This document shows positions 33,224 to 42,674 of a stretch of DNA of 64,000 nt, piece by piece. Location of the stretch: positions 252,592,494 through 252,656,493 of the forward strand of contig NC_073746.1 of assembly GCF_029784135.1 (NCBI RefSeq), given 5' to 3'. Each line of letters opens with the position of its first letter. Position 1 is the stretch's first letter. The notes beneath the pieces were generated by a model. It worked only from the letters and a program-made list of their open reading frames with translations, was not told the DNA's origin and did no database searches. The translations under genes were made by a program, and so were the position numbers. This stretch comes from Toxorhynchites rutilus septentrionalis (taxonomy: Eukaryota > Arthropoda > Insecta > Diptera > Culicidae).

Positions 33224-34039
33224 CTCCACCTGTCGAGACTCTACCTGTGGCTGTTCTCGCGTAAAACCAACAAACCGTGCTCAGCATCCAGCATCACCGC
33301 TTCATTGTGCATTTTTCCATTTGCGGCTCCCCACGATGAACCGTGTTATAATTAATCGGAAGCGTGTTTCGGTGGTTTTTTTTTCGATTTCGATTTCTTT
33401 GGTGCCCCAAAACCAGTTACAGTAACATCTGCAAACAGAAGGAAGAAGAAAGTGGTGATAAATATGAATTCATTCAGATTGGAAGTGGTCCATCCAGGTC
33501 ATAATAATTTTTTTTTCTTCAGATGACGTTCAATAAATAATCAAAGACACATCTTACCGCGTCCGTTATGATTATTCATAACAATATCACGCGCACGGCA
33601 AATTCGGCGAAGTTGATAAAGCAAACGACCTTCACACACGTGATTGCTAGACCATAATATAAGCGATCAGGAAAATCTACGTTATCATATGCGTCTATCT
33701 CAGCTGGTCGTTAGTATGTAATGTGATTACGCGTTTTATTTCGGATATGCTGCAATTAGTAGGACAGTGGTGGAAATCGTGATTTTCATTAGCGTAATAA
33801 AGCGTTGGGCAGTGATGATTATACGAGTGTATTGCACTATGACATTTTGAAATGACACAGAGGTACGATATTAAATTAGCTGTTATGCAAATTTTTCTAT
33901 GTGGTTTAAAATAGAAGACGTAGAATGAATTGAAATGTTCCCCATGCAGTCTTTACCGTGAGACCCTAGGTAACATGTGAGCTGTGGTTATAAAATGCCG
34001 GGACTGGTGCTGGGAAACATTCGATGTTGATCTCATGCA
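33224..34039. other. 5' flank of the RN-tre-like gene
   Basis: Contains the presumptive 5' UTR. On the minus strand CCACAG and TCGACAG just upstream of the ATG could act as acceptors for a noncoding first exon. No core promoter could be assigned with confidence. Confidence 0.35.
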
Positions 34040-34440
34040 TATTCATTTATTGAGGATTTCGCCGTAGGAAAGAGATATTCAACTAGTCTCATCGAGGTAC
34101 CGTTCAAGGATAAAATCCAATCGAGTAATATTCAAGTTTCCCTGATACGGAATCAAAGGTTCATCCCCGTTCGAAAATAATCAGCCCCCAAAACTGGCGG
34201 ATCATTCACCACCTTATTGTCACGTTTGAAAGCTATCCCATTCCTCGGCTGTGCGTTTCATGAACACGCGGTTTTTTTTGTTATTGACTTCAAGGTGGGA
34301 CTCTTCACTAAAAGCAGCACGACTCCATTTATTTTGGCTCCAGCCTGCATGTTTGCCGTCGAACTGTTCGAGATTGTATATGCTTACCCACTGCATGGCT
34401 CTATTATTTGACCAAAACTCGACTGGATGCTGGATTCAGT
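34040..34440 (-). pseudogene. Tc1-like transposase relic, central part
   Basis: Minus strand, with shifts: WSRAAFSEESHLEVNNKKNR then VFMKRTAEEW (first catalytic block with E/D..SH.EV), later EPLIPYQGNLNITRLDFILE followed by RYL, which parallels the G.L..Y.G.LN...Y...L block. Strongly eroded; ends not found. Confidence 0.5.
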
Positions 34441-34892
34441 CCTAATTGCTGAGTCCTGGCGAAAAGCGGGTTATCGGCTTTCAACCTGAGGTTTACACTT
34501 CTCAGAAAAAAACTGAACGCTTCCTTGCAGTTGTCTTATTGTCGACCAAAAAAAAACCACTGGAAAGTATATGTAAATTGCTTGGAAAATTCGATGGACT
34601 AGGACAATAAAATTTTTGAACGTTTGTCGATATTTTCCAATTAATGAAATTTTGTGATTGTGAGCCTGATTTAAGGAGGTATTCTAGTCTAGAAATTTGA
34701 AAAAAATCATCCATATTTCTGTAGTTCAGACACTCAAGAATATACCCTAGAAAGGACTTTTCGAAAATCTCATTATTTACAGAGTTCGAGCCATTTTATT
34801 GATGCGTTTTCTAACCTGTTACGGCCATAACAATTCAAACGCGTTTTTTTCGAAAATAGTTTTCTCGAACTGGCGTACGCGATGGGCCTGAT

Positions 34893-37339
34893 CCGCGTTG
34901 ACGGCATTGAGTTTGACATTTCAAATTAGGGGGTGAAACGTAAACAAACGCAGTGAGAAAAACTATAATTTTTGTTCAAAGTTATCTTGAGATTCTATAG
35001 CTTTCTGCAAAAATGGTGAGTAAGAAAATATCATATACCATATGCATAATCTTTTTTCACCATTCGTGCAAATCGTACTTGTATTGTTCGTCCATAATTA
35101 ATATTCAAAAACTAGTATGATTTGCGAATTAGAATTTCATCTCTCGTTTCGAATTCAAATTATGAATGAAAATCGATGTTTCGAGGTTTCATCCTGAATC
35201 TGTGGTAAAAATCTTTAGTTACTTTAGTGCGATTTGAACAAAAAATAGTTCCGGAATATTTCTAATGCAATGAAAAGCTAATGAAAACCTTTAATATTTC
35301 TTTCTTAAACAGGCATCCAATGCGATAAACTCTTCGATGATGACGGTAAATTTGCAGCTTGCCGATTTTTTTCAATACGTCGGAGGAGGAAGCAGGTTGA
35401 TAGTCGAAGGTGAACGGGTGTTTCAAGCTAACCACTTGCTTCTTGTCGGAGTTCAAACCGTGCACGAGGACGGCTTTACCATATTTGCGACTTGTTTGAA
35501 GTCATCATCACCTACAGCTGATCCACACAAAATTTCCATCCGCACCAGACCTTCCTTTGAAAAGTGGTCTTTTCAGTGTTCGTGCAAAGCTGGAATGGGA
35601 AAATGCAAACACATAATGGCCGTTTTAAAACATCTTCTAATGGGTTTTTTGTGATTTTCTTGAATACAAATGGCAAAAATCAATTTTTCTATTTTTAGGT
35701 TCCCTTCAGTTCCATTGCTTACAGTAACAGATTTGCAACAAAAGTGGGGTAAAATTGCAGAAAAAGTTGCTGACGATATGTACAAGACAACACCATTGAC
35801 CGCATTCTGCAAAAAAATGACGAATACAAAAGATACGACTGAAGCTGCCTCGCCGGCGGGTTTGACTCACGATGAGGGTACCAACATTCTTCAGCTTTTC
35901 GTGAAAGGTTTGCTTCCAATTTATTGATCGATTTTTTAAAATAAAATTTTAATTATTAATTATTAGGATTCCCTGAAAGCGGTCTGGCATACGAAAAGAA
36001 AGGACGAGAAATGAAAAATATTGACAAAAATGATGAATCTGATGTTCTGAATACACTTCTCGATATAGATGTGCAAAGTCATTCTACAGAATCCATTGAT
36101 TCGTTAATTTCTATTGAAGAAAATATGACTTGCAGTCTACTTAAATCCTTCCTGAGAAGATCGTTTCATCCTGATAACTTCACGATGATCGATCGTGAAA
36201 TAATGGAATTTATAGGTCCGTTAGAAAAGGATCTGCAACTTCATTTCGAAATTAATGTGAAAGTATCGGAATACGAGTCTTTGAAAATATGTACAAGAAC
36301 TATAGAACAAAGAGTATCATCGCAATGGAAAAAAGAACGAAGCCGGCGCATCACTTCATCCAGTGCATACTCTGTGTATACATACTACACAAATCAACCC
36401 GACAAGAACAAAAATTGGAAAAGTAAAATCCTGAGTATGGTGACACCGAAACATCTTTCAACACCAGCAATCGTACATGGGATCCGATGCGAATCAAAAG
36501 CCATAGCAGCATATGAGCGAGACTACAGAAAAAACGTTTGGAGTTGTGGTTTCGTAATACCCCCACATATTTCATGGCTAGGATGTTCTCCTGACGGAAT
36601 TGTTATAAACGAAGGGAGAATAATAGAAATTAAGTGTCCAAAAGAAGGGGAAAATAAATCATTGAGTGATTTAATTGATTTTCTTCCCTATTTTACAAGA
36701 TTAAATGTTTTGAAAAAAAAATCATCAATATTACGCACAGTTGCAACTAACTATGTTCATAACAAAATGTAGAGTAGCAGAATGAATATCCTTGGCCATT
36801 CCGTGTACGACATCCAGGAACTATACAAACCACTTTACTAGAATGCGGTGTTATAGATTGAATCCCGATATTTTCATCACAAGGCTCGTTGCAAGGTTCA
36901 CTTTGCTTCCACTCGGCCATTTTCTCCACGAAGCACTGCACTGCAAATGAATTGTATCGTAATGTTTTTCGCTTTATTATTAAAGACAATGAATTGACAG
37001 AACTCTTTAATATAACAGCACTTCATTTCTTTTCAAGTTTCATTCATAATTTTATTAAAGAAATTACCCTAAAATCTCAGTCCTCCAGATGCGCCTATTT
37101 TTTCTGCCTCCTACAAACGCTGAATGAGGCCAGAATATTCGTTATTCACCGTAATATGCTGTTTGAAAGCTGTTTAAAGATTCCTAAAACCAGCAGACAA
37201 CACAATCAAAGAATTACAATGAGTAATCACTATATCAAATTTGTATATTTTCGATGGCGGTTTGTTTATGTTTTGCCCCCTAATGAGAAGCCAACACCTG
37301 CCAACACCAGGAGGCACTACCGTCGCACTGTCAACGCGA
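34893..37339 (+). mobile_element. TIR element encoding a SWIM-YqaJ protein
   Basis: The left terminus CCGCGTTGACGGCATTGAG pairs with the inverted right terminus TCGCGTTGACAGTGCGACG. Further in, ATTAGGGGGTGAAACGTAAA pairs with ATTAGGGGGCAAAACATAAA. An AT stands at each junction, and the surrounding repeat reads GGGCCTGATTCTC without insertion at 38596-38608 (complement), fitting a 2 bp AT duplication. It carries one spliced gene on + (35013-36772) and a short minus-strand frame (36989-36747). Non-coding relatives share its ends at 2392 and 39920. The superfamily is not one I can name. Confidence 0.7.
35013..36772 (+). pseudogene. SWIM zinc finger plus YqaJ-like exonuclease, four exons, late frameshift
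   Basis: Exons 35013-35015 (ATG only), 35313-35650, 35699-35907 and 35967-36772 join at GT-AG sites in consistent phase (451 residues as read). The SWIM motif C90-x-C92-x6-C99-x-H101 lies in FQCSCKAGMGKCKHIMAVLK; such fingers bind DNA or protein. The YqaJ/lambda-exonuclease (PDDEXK) core is HGIRCE (Glu about 359), GCSPDGIV (Asp about 393) and IIEIKCP (Glu about 404, Lys about 406), so the metal-binding residues are intact. After residue about 432 a run of nine A (36713-36721) shifts the frame. The family continuation NHQYYAQLQLTMFITKCRVA is read in the neighbouring frame to a stop, so this copy is probably dead by one indel, unless slippage occurs. In bacteria and phage the YqaJ fold resects DNA for recombination. 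The role in this element is unknown, and no DDE transposase is present. Confidence 0.8.
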
Positions 37340-37352
37340 ATTCTCGAATACA

Positions 37353-38594
37353 CTTCACGGTGGAAACGAAATGAGATGTATCTGCGATGACAACGGTACG
37401 GTGTCGACATCTGGATACGAAATTAGTTTCCCACTAAAACTTATCATTATAGGGTAAATGATCTTGGTTTGTCCAGTCGAAAATATGATCATGGTTTGCC
37501 CACTTCTTTGAATGCTCTAATTCAGCGCTCCTGTGTCAAATAAGGCCTTCGAATGTTTCGAAACATATAAATGAAATTGCCTTTTACATGATTTATAGTA
37601 GTTTGATAGTATATTTTTACTGAATCACATGTTTTAAAGGATTATAAAATACACCTTCTATTTTTTATTTATTTGGCACGTATTCAGACCTTTTCTGGAT
37701 TACAACACTTATAAATATTGTAAACATCATGCTTGCTCACCATTTGTATCGGATTTACATAGCTAAACCATTAAATTAACGCATTTTGATGAACTCAATT
37801 CTGATCATGAGTTGTCCAATTCAATAATGTTGTTTTGTCCACATGATTTCTATGGCAACCGCTTGGCGCGCTGCAGTTTGTTTATGTTTGTTTATGGTGT
37901 GCTTCGCGCATAGCAGAAGTATGGTTTTTCTGTGTTGATTGTGTTGAGGTGAACACTTCTAAAATGCCCAAGAAAAGGCATTATTCTGAAGAAAGCCTAA
38001 ATTATGAATGAATCAATATGATGGCAGTAAACTCAAGCAATGATAAATGCAACATCTAATTGTGAACTCGAATGTTTTCATTCAAAAATGGAGGTTTCTA
38101 AAACCGGACAAACCATGATCATTTTTTTGGGCAAACCATGATCAGAGGTGGTCAAACCATGATCATAATTCTTCTTTGAAGAAAATCGTTAAAAAACATA
38201 AAAATTTGAATAATTTCAACACCTTATGGTAGTATTAGCAACTAGAGACTTGGGACTTTTCAACAAACCCAAACTCGTATCGATTATGTGTGATTTTCAT
38301 GAAGAAAAATCGATTTGCATTTACTAGTTGCGTAAAAACACCCCAAATTGGACAAACCAAGATCATTTACCCTAATATCAAATTATCTTCAGATGAAATT
38401 TTTGTATGAGATTATTATACCACATGAAGAAAACAAAGTTTTCCATTCACATTGAACACCAGTTTGATACGAAGAAATTAATTTTCATTAAGGATATCTT
38501 GTTTGAAAAGTGGTCATTCTGCCTGAAAACTCATTATCATCATCGACACTTCACTAACTCGTAAAACGTAGTTTATTTCGTTTCCACCGTGAAG
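37353..38594. mobile_element. TIR element E with perfect 20 bp ends, related interior
   Basis: CTTCACGGTGGAAACGAAAT (37353-37372) is perfectly inverted at 38575-38594. Read on the minus strand its interior matches the short copies B and C: CAGGCAGAATGACCA, TTAATGAAAATTAA, GTATCAAA, then CGTATCCAGATGTCGACACC. It differs from them in having these termini rather than CGCGTTGAC. It is split by a TA-flanked element at 37452-38372. Confidence 0.65.
37452..38372. mobile_element. TA-flanked TIR element GGGTAAATGATC, copy 2
   Basis: The ends GGGTAAATGATCTTGGTTTG and the inverted right end (TTGGACAAACCAAGATCATTTACCC, to 38372) match for about 22 bp, with TA on both sides (37450-37451, 38373-38374). 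Internal GATCATGGTTTG motifs face inward from both ends. It carries a roughly 100 bp insert at about 38240-38335 with its own GCAACTAG/CTAGTTGC ends, absent from copy 1. Noncoding. Confidence 0.8.
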
Positions 38595-39671
38595 AGAATC
38601 AGGCCCGATATATCGATATCTGAATCGATTCATGTTGAATGCATATGAATACAATCTACAGGCATCTTTCTATCGCATGAACCTATAAAAAATCATAATT
38701 TCTTCACATTTCTTTACTTTACAATTTTTTTTAAAATAGGGAAAATTGAAAAAAAATCTTTAAATAGCATTTTTTTTCTCCAAACGGTCGCTATTTTGTC
38801 AAAAAACATGTTTTTGACTTGTCCGAGGTTCATGCGATAGCGACATCTTGACTAATTCAAGATCTGTTATTTTTTTTTCAGATAACCAACAGGGCTGGAA
38901 TCGTGTACGCCATGGCACACTTTTTTTTATAAACCCCCTAACTCCATCAGCTTGTTACTATTCTAATTATGAATATTTTTTTCCGTTCAATTTTTGTTTT
39001 ATTGTTAAGAGATAGATGAACAAATAATGATATAATGTATAGTAAGAATATTCTTTGTTTATTTATTCGGAGCTCGAAAAAACGTCCGAAATTCGTGTCT
39101 CTGCACTAGAATACTCCCTTAAATGACGACTGAGAAGAGACGCAGAAGATAAGCAATATAATTTATTAATAATGATCAATGTTATAGTAAAGAGTACAGT
39201 GACCGACACAAACAAAAGTCCTCCCTCAATATACTCAAAATTTACACAAAACTTATATTACTTTTTTCTACTATTCTTGATTTCTTCTTATGGTTTGGAA
39301 AATGCGTTCGGTAGCTTGAAGTGTCTGCTATAAACGTACGAAAACGCGTTTTCGTACACTATAGTAGTTTGCGAGCAGCAGTGGTTTGAATGGAACGTGG
39401 TTTGTAGTGCGCGTCGGAAATCATGTGTGACGAAAAACACGAACAACAACGCACCTGCCCATAACGCGCTGTCGGTGAAGCAATTTTTAGCCGATAAGGG
39501 CATTCCAGTGCTCGAACATGCCCCGTACTCGCCAGATCTAGCCCCATGCGATTTTTTTTATTCCCCAAGATCAAATCCGTGTTGAAAGGTACCCGATTTT
39601 ATTCCATAGAAGAGGCGAAGGAAAAAGCGACGCGGCTTTTGAACGCCATCAGAAAAGAAGAGTTTCAACAC

Positions 39672-40446
39672 TAGAGATGTGCCATCCGCTCATGAGCTGT
39701 TCCGAAGAATCGACTCTTTGAAGTGAGTTGACACGGAACAGCTCGCAAAAAAAACAAACAGCTCTTCAGTTCACTTTGATAATGATCCAGGAGGGAAAAG
39801 AGCTGTAGAATTGCAGAGAGTATGTGAGCTGTAAGATTCAAATGAACTGACCGCCACTCGCTCTTTGTGTTATGACATCAGTTCAGTTTCATTTGTTCCT
39901 TGTATTTTCAACTGTTATATTCGCGTTGAAGGCATTGAGCTTTGTTTACCAGTTTAGGATGCGCCAAAAATAATGATTGACTTTCAGACAGAATGAACAT
40001 GTTTTCGAAATTAAAATTATGAATGAAAATTAACGTGTATCAAATTAGTATTCTATTTCAATGAAAAACACATTGTTTACAGGAGATGAAAAAATCTCAT
40101 AAGAAAATTGTTTTTGAAGACAACTTTATATTATAATCAAAAGTCTCAGTAAAAATATCGGAAATGTATAGACAAATGGTTAAAAAAGAGTCAGCAATAC
40201 ATGTTTCAAGTAATTTAATAACATGGCGTGAAAAATTTAATTTAAATTTTAACATTTTAAAACTGGCTTCGTGCCTTCTAATGTGATAAAGATTACACTA
40301 TCGAGTTTGAGAACCCAATTTGAAAGTCGCCACCAGACGTCGACACTGACAACAGAGCTGAAGAGCTGTTCATAAAGAACAGCTCTTTTAGATTAGCTAA
40401 GCTGATCTGAGCGGTTCATCATGACGAGCTAAATTGCACGCCTCTA
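39672..40446. mobile_element. hAT-type MITE with 8 bp target duplication
   Basis: The ends TAGAGATGTGCCATCC and (inverted) TAGAGGCGTGCAATTT are flanked by TTCAACAC (39664-39671) and TTCAGCAC (40447-40454), 7 of 8 identical. It is inserted in the mariner coding sequence. The interior has many GAGCTGTTC / GAACAGCTC motifs in both orientations. Short element C (39920-40358) is inserted in it. Confidence 0.8.
39920..40358. mobile_element. Short relative C of the SWIM-YqaJ TIR element
   Basis: Begins TTCGCGTTGAAGGCATTGAG, matching the terminus at 34893. Shares TTATGAATGAAAAT with the coding element and, with copies B and E, CAGACAGAATGAACA, TTTATATTATAAT and CCAGACGTCGACAC. The right end CTGACAACAGAG is degenerate. 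Noncoding. Confidence 0.6.
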
Positions 40447-40584
40447 TTCAGCACTGCTTCGAACAATGGAAAAAACGATCGGAAAGGTTTGTGAGGAGCC
40501 GAGGGGAGTATATTGAAGGGAAGCATATCGTTGTACCGTAAATTTTAAAATATAACCCTTTTTCGTAACCAGTCTCGTTATTTA

Positions 40585-40715
40585 ATAGCCAAACCTCTTA
40601 CATGCAATTCAAATGTCAAATTTTGTGGTATGGATGCGTTCGTAATTCTTCAGATCGATTGACGTTTACTAGCAACCGAGTAACTCACAACGTCTGATCG
40701 CGGCTTAAAGTACAC
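40585..40715. repeat. Fragment of the ACGTTGTC-GTTACTCGG MITE (inverted)
   Basis: AAATGTCAAATTTTGTGGTA, GTTCGTAATTCTTCAGATCG and ACCGAGTAACTCACAACGT match the complement/right end of the copy at 27409-28035. Confidence 0.6.
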
Positions 40716-41503
40716 AAACGCAATATTACAATATACAAGTGACGATTTTGCGCACGAGTACAGGAGAGTTAAACAGGGAATACAAATTTCAAACTTATAT
40801 GAAAACATCAACTCATTTTATTTTATTTCTCAGTATGAAGGCCACAAAAAAACCTTAAAGCTCTGAAATTTTGCATCTTATACCGTCATAGAATTACTTA
40901 ATTTAATAATTTTTTAGAAAATTATTATTAGAAAACAATATTTCAGCTGAAACTGATGTCATCATCCAATTTCGTCACAATTTACATTCTCAGCCTAGTG
41001 AATGTAAATATAGCTTGTGGCCACTTATTTTGTTATGACCGAATTTACACAACTACTTCTTCTAGATTTACGACTAGGATTGGGCGATCTTTATAAAAAG
41101 ATCGATCTTGACGAATCGATTCTTATAACAGCATAAGAATCGATCCACTGTTTGAATCGCTACCAGAGAATTGATCTTTGTAAATCAAAAGCGATTCAGA
41201 TGTTGACATTATGGGTCTTATTCCAGAAAACGAGACGAGCAATTCGTCTCGTTTCGTCACGGTTTCAGTCACTGTCGAGACGAGCAAAATATCCCATTCC
41301 AGTACACGAGTTTCATTGAAATGTTTTATTTGGTAGATTGAAGAGACTTCAGTCAGTTTTTCTCGGTATGATCAGTGATGTCATGAGAAGACATGTTTTT
41401 GTTTTGAGAAAAACAACAAACAGTTTTAAAATTGATCAATCGATACTCTTCTCTCAGTGCCAAAATAAAAAAAAAATAACAAAAAGGAATAAGTTTCATA
41501 TAT

Positions 41504-41506
41504 CTA

Positions 41507-41570
<64 letters not shown>
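41504..41570. repeat. (TA)n microsatellite, left of the SINE
   Basis: Continuous TA repeat abutting the SINE head. It generates the Ile/Tyr-alternating frames on both strands, which are not genes. Confidence 0.95.
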
Positions 41571-41571
<1 letters not shown>

Positions 41572-41573
41572 GG

Positions 41574-41912
41574 TCTTCGTAGCCACTTGGTTACGCGTTC
41601 GCTTACTAAGCGATCGGTCGTGAGTTCAAACTCAGGGCCCTCAATTGACCATCTTTGTGTTGTTATGGAATAACTACGTCCACGCAAACATCATCAGCGA
41701 TGGAAATCGATCCACGGTCGAAATAGGATCGATTCATCCATACAACTGCTCTGCTCTGCAAGAAACATCGGGCTGCTTTTCTATAAATAACTCAACAATG
41801 ATCAATATCAACTGTCTCCGCTGTCCGGTCTGCTGAACAATGGAAGAACAGAAAGAATACCCTTACGCCGAAATGGCTACTACTAACTACTGTGTAATTT
41901 ACAGTTTATAGA

Positions 41913-41917
<5 letters not shown>
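41574..41917 (+). mobile_element. tRNA-derived SINE copy 2
   Basis: Head with A-box-like TAGCCACTTGGTTACGCG and B-box-like GGTCGTGAGTTCAAACTC, which would drive RNA polymerase III. The body matches copy 1 (1684 onward). The tail ends CAGTTTATAGAAACA directly before a TA array. This copy is uninterrupted and shows the empty site of the 1.28 kb insert in copy 1. Confidence 0.75.

Positions 41918-41975
<58 letters not shown>
41918..41975. repeat. (TA)n microsatellite, right of the SINE
   Basis: Continuous TA repeat directly after the SINE tail. Confidence 0.95.
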
Positions 41976-41977
<2 letters not shown>

Positions 41978-42674
41978 GTTCATCAATCAGACGTTTTGTT
42001 TGCCAGTGTTTGTTCACCTAATTACTCATTTTCGTTCAATATGTGCAGACCCTTTTCATGTCGTGTTAATATATCCAAAACAGTCATCTAGCATCCCTGG
42101 ATATGAGTTCAATGTTTACATTTGGTTGTGTTGTTTGGAAGAGGCCAATTTGAAAAACTGTAAAATCTAGCAATTACTGAACTGAATTCGATGGTTGCAC
42201 AGTTGAAAACATACATTGCTTATGCAATACTAGTTTAGCCGTGAAACAATTTTTGAATATAAAGGCGGAGCAGAAAAATACCGATGCTTTCAATCAACAA
42301 GGTGAACAAACACATCAAACAAAGTAGACGATTCGACTGACTCATCGACGAGCGCGGCCAAACGGTCGTCGAGCTACTCGTCTGTTTTTAGTCGAGCTCG
42401 GCTTCTGGAATATGAAAACAAACAAGACGAGCGCTCGTCTGCTCGTCTCGTTTTCTGGAATAGGGCCCTATGTCTATAAAATTTATTATGTGGTCTTTGA
42501 TAAGATTATAATCGATGTACAACTGAAAAACAAATCTACAAAAGATCGAAAAAATCAGAAGAAAAAGATCGATTTTCCCGATTTTTTCGAGTACCAAGAA
42601 TCGATCCAAAAAATCGGAAATCGGAATGGAAAAGATCTATTTTCTAAATATCGATCCAAGATCGCCCAATCCTA

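Larger units (their letters stand above)
34690..38960. repeat. Host repeat block split by two TIR elements
   Basis: The flanks 34690-34892 and 38595-38960 correspond to one repeat whose modules also appear at 15780-16150 (complement): GCTATCGCATGAACCTCGGA-type, ACGATTCCAGCCC, and GTACGCCAGTT. Within it GGGCCTGA/TTCTC is interrupted by the SWIM-YqaJ element (34893-37339), and a second TIR element occupies 37353-38594. Extent and class unknown. Confidence 0.45.
39390..40545 (+). pseudogene. mariner DD34D transposase C-terminus split by a hAT MITE
   Basis: NNNAPAHNALSVKQFLADKG then IPVLEHAPYSPDLAPCDFF (39447-39560) and, after frameshifts, EEAKEKATRLLNAI and EEFQH, break at 39671. The frame resumes at 40452 with HCFEQWKKRSERFVRSRGEY then IEGKHIVVP and a stop. 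The catalytic Asp before NAPAH has become Asn. The N-terminal half is missing. The uninterrupted family sequence is restored by removing 39672-40446 and one 8 bp repeat. Confidence 0.85.
41213..42468. mobile_element. TIR element GGGYCYTATTCCAGAAAACG, nested
   Basis: GGGTCTTATTCCAGAAAACG followed by AGACGAGCA at 41213 is inverted at 42440-42468 (GGGCCCTATTCCAGAAAACG...). TAT flanks both sides, so a 3 bp duplication is possible. The interior has many CGTCTCG / GACGAGC repeats plus the SINE and two TA arrays. Noncoding. Confidence 0.7.
41075..42674. mobile_element. MITE with TAGGATTGGGCGATCTT termini
   Basis: TAGGATTGGGCGATCTT at 41075 is perfectly inverted at 42658-42674 (AAGATCGCCCAATCCTA). 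The subterminal parts are full of GATCGAT / AATCGAT motifs. The terminus length and TA-G start suggest hAT; the 8 bp flanks agree only partly, so target duplication is unproven. It hosts a second TIR element at 41213-42468. Confidence 0.7.

Noticed and set aside
32732..33355. 207-codon plus-strand frame
   Set aside because: Antisense of the TBC-domain exon, which has clear homology on the minus strand.
41338..41687. Open frames of alternating Ile/Tyr on both strands
   Set aside because: Translation of the TA microsatellites flanking the SINE.
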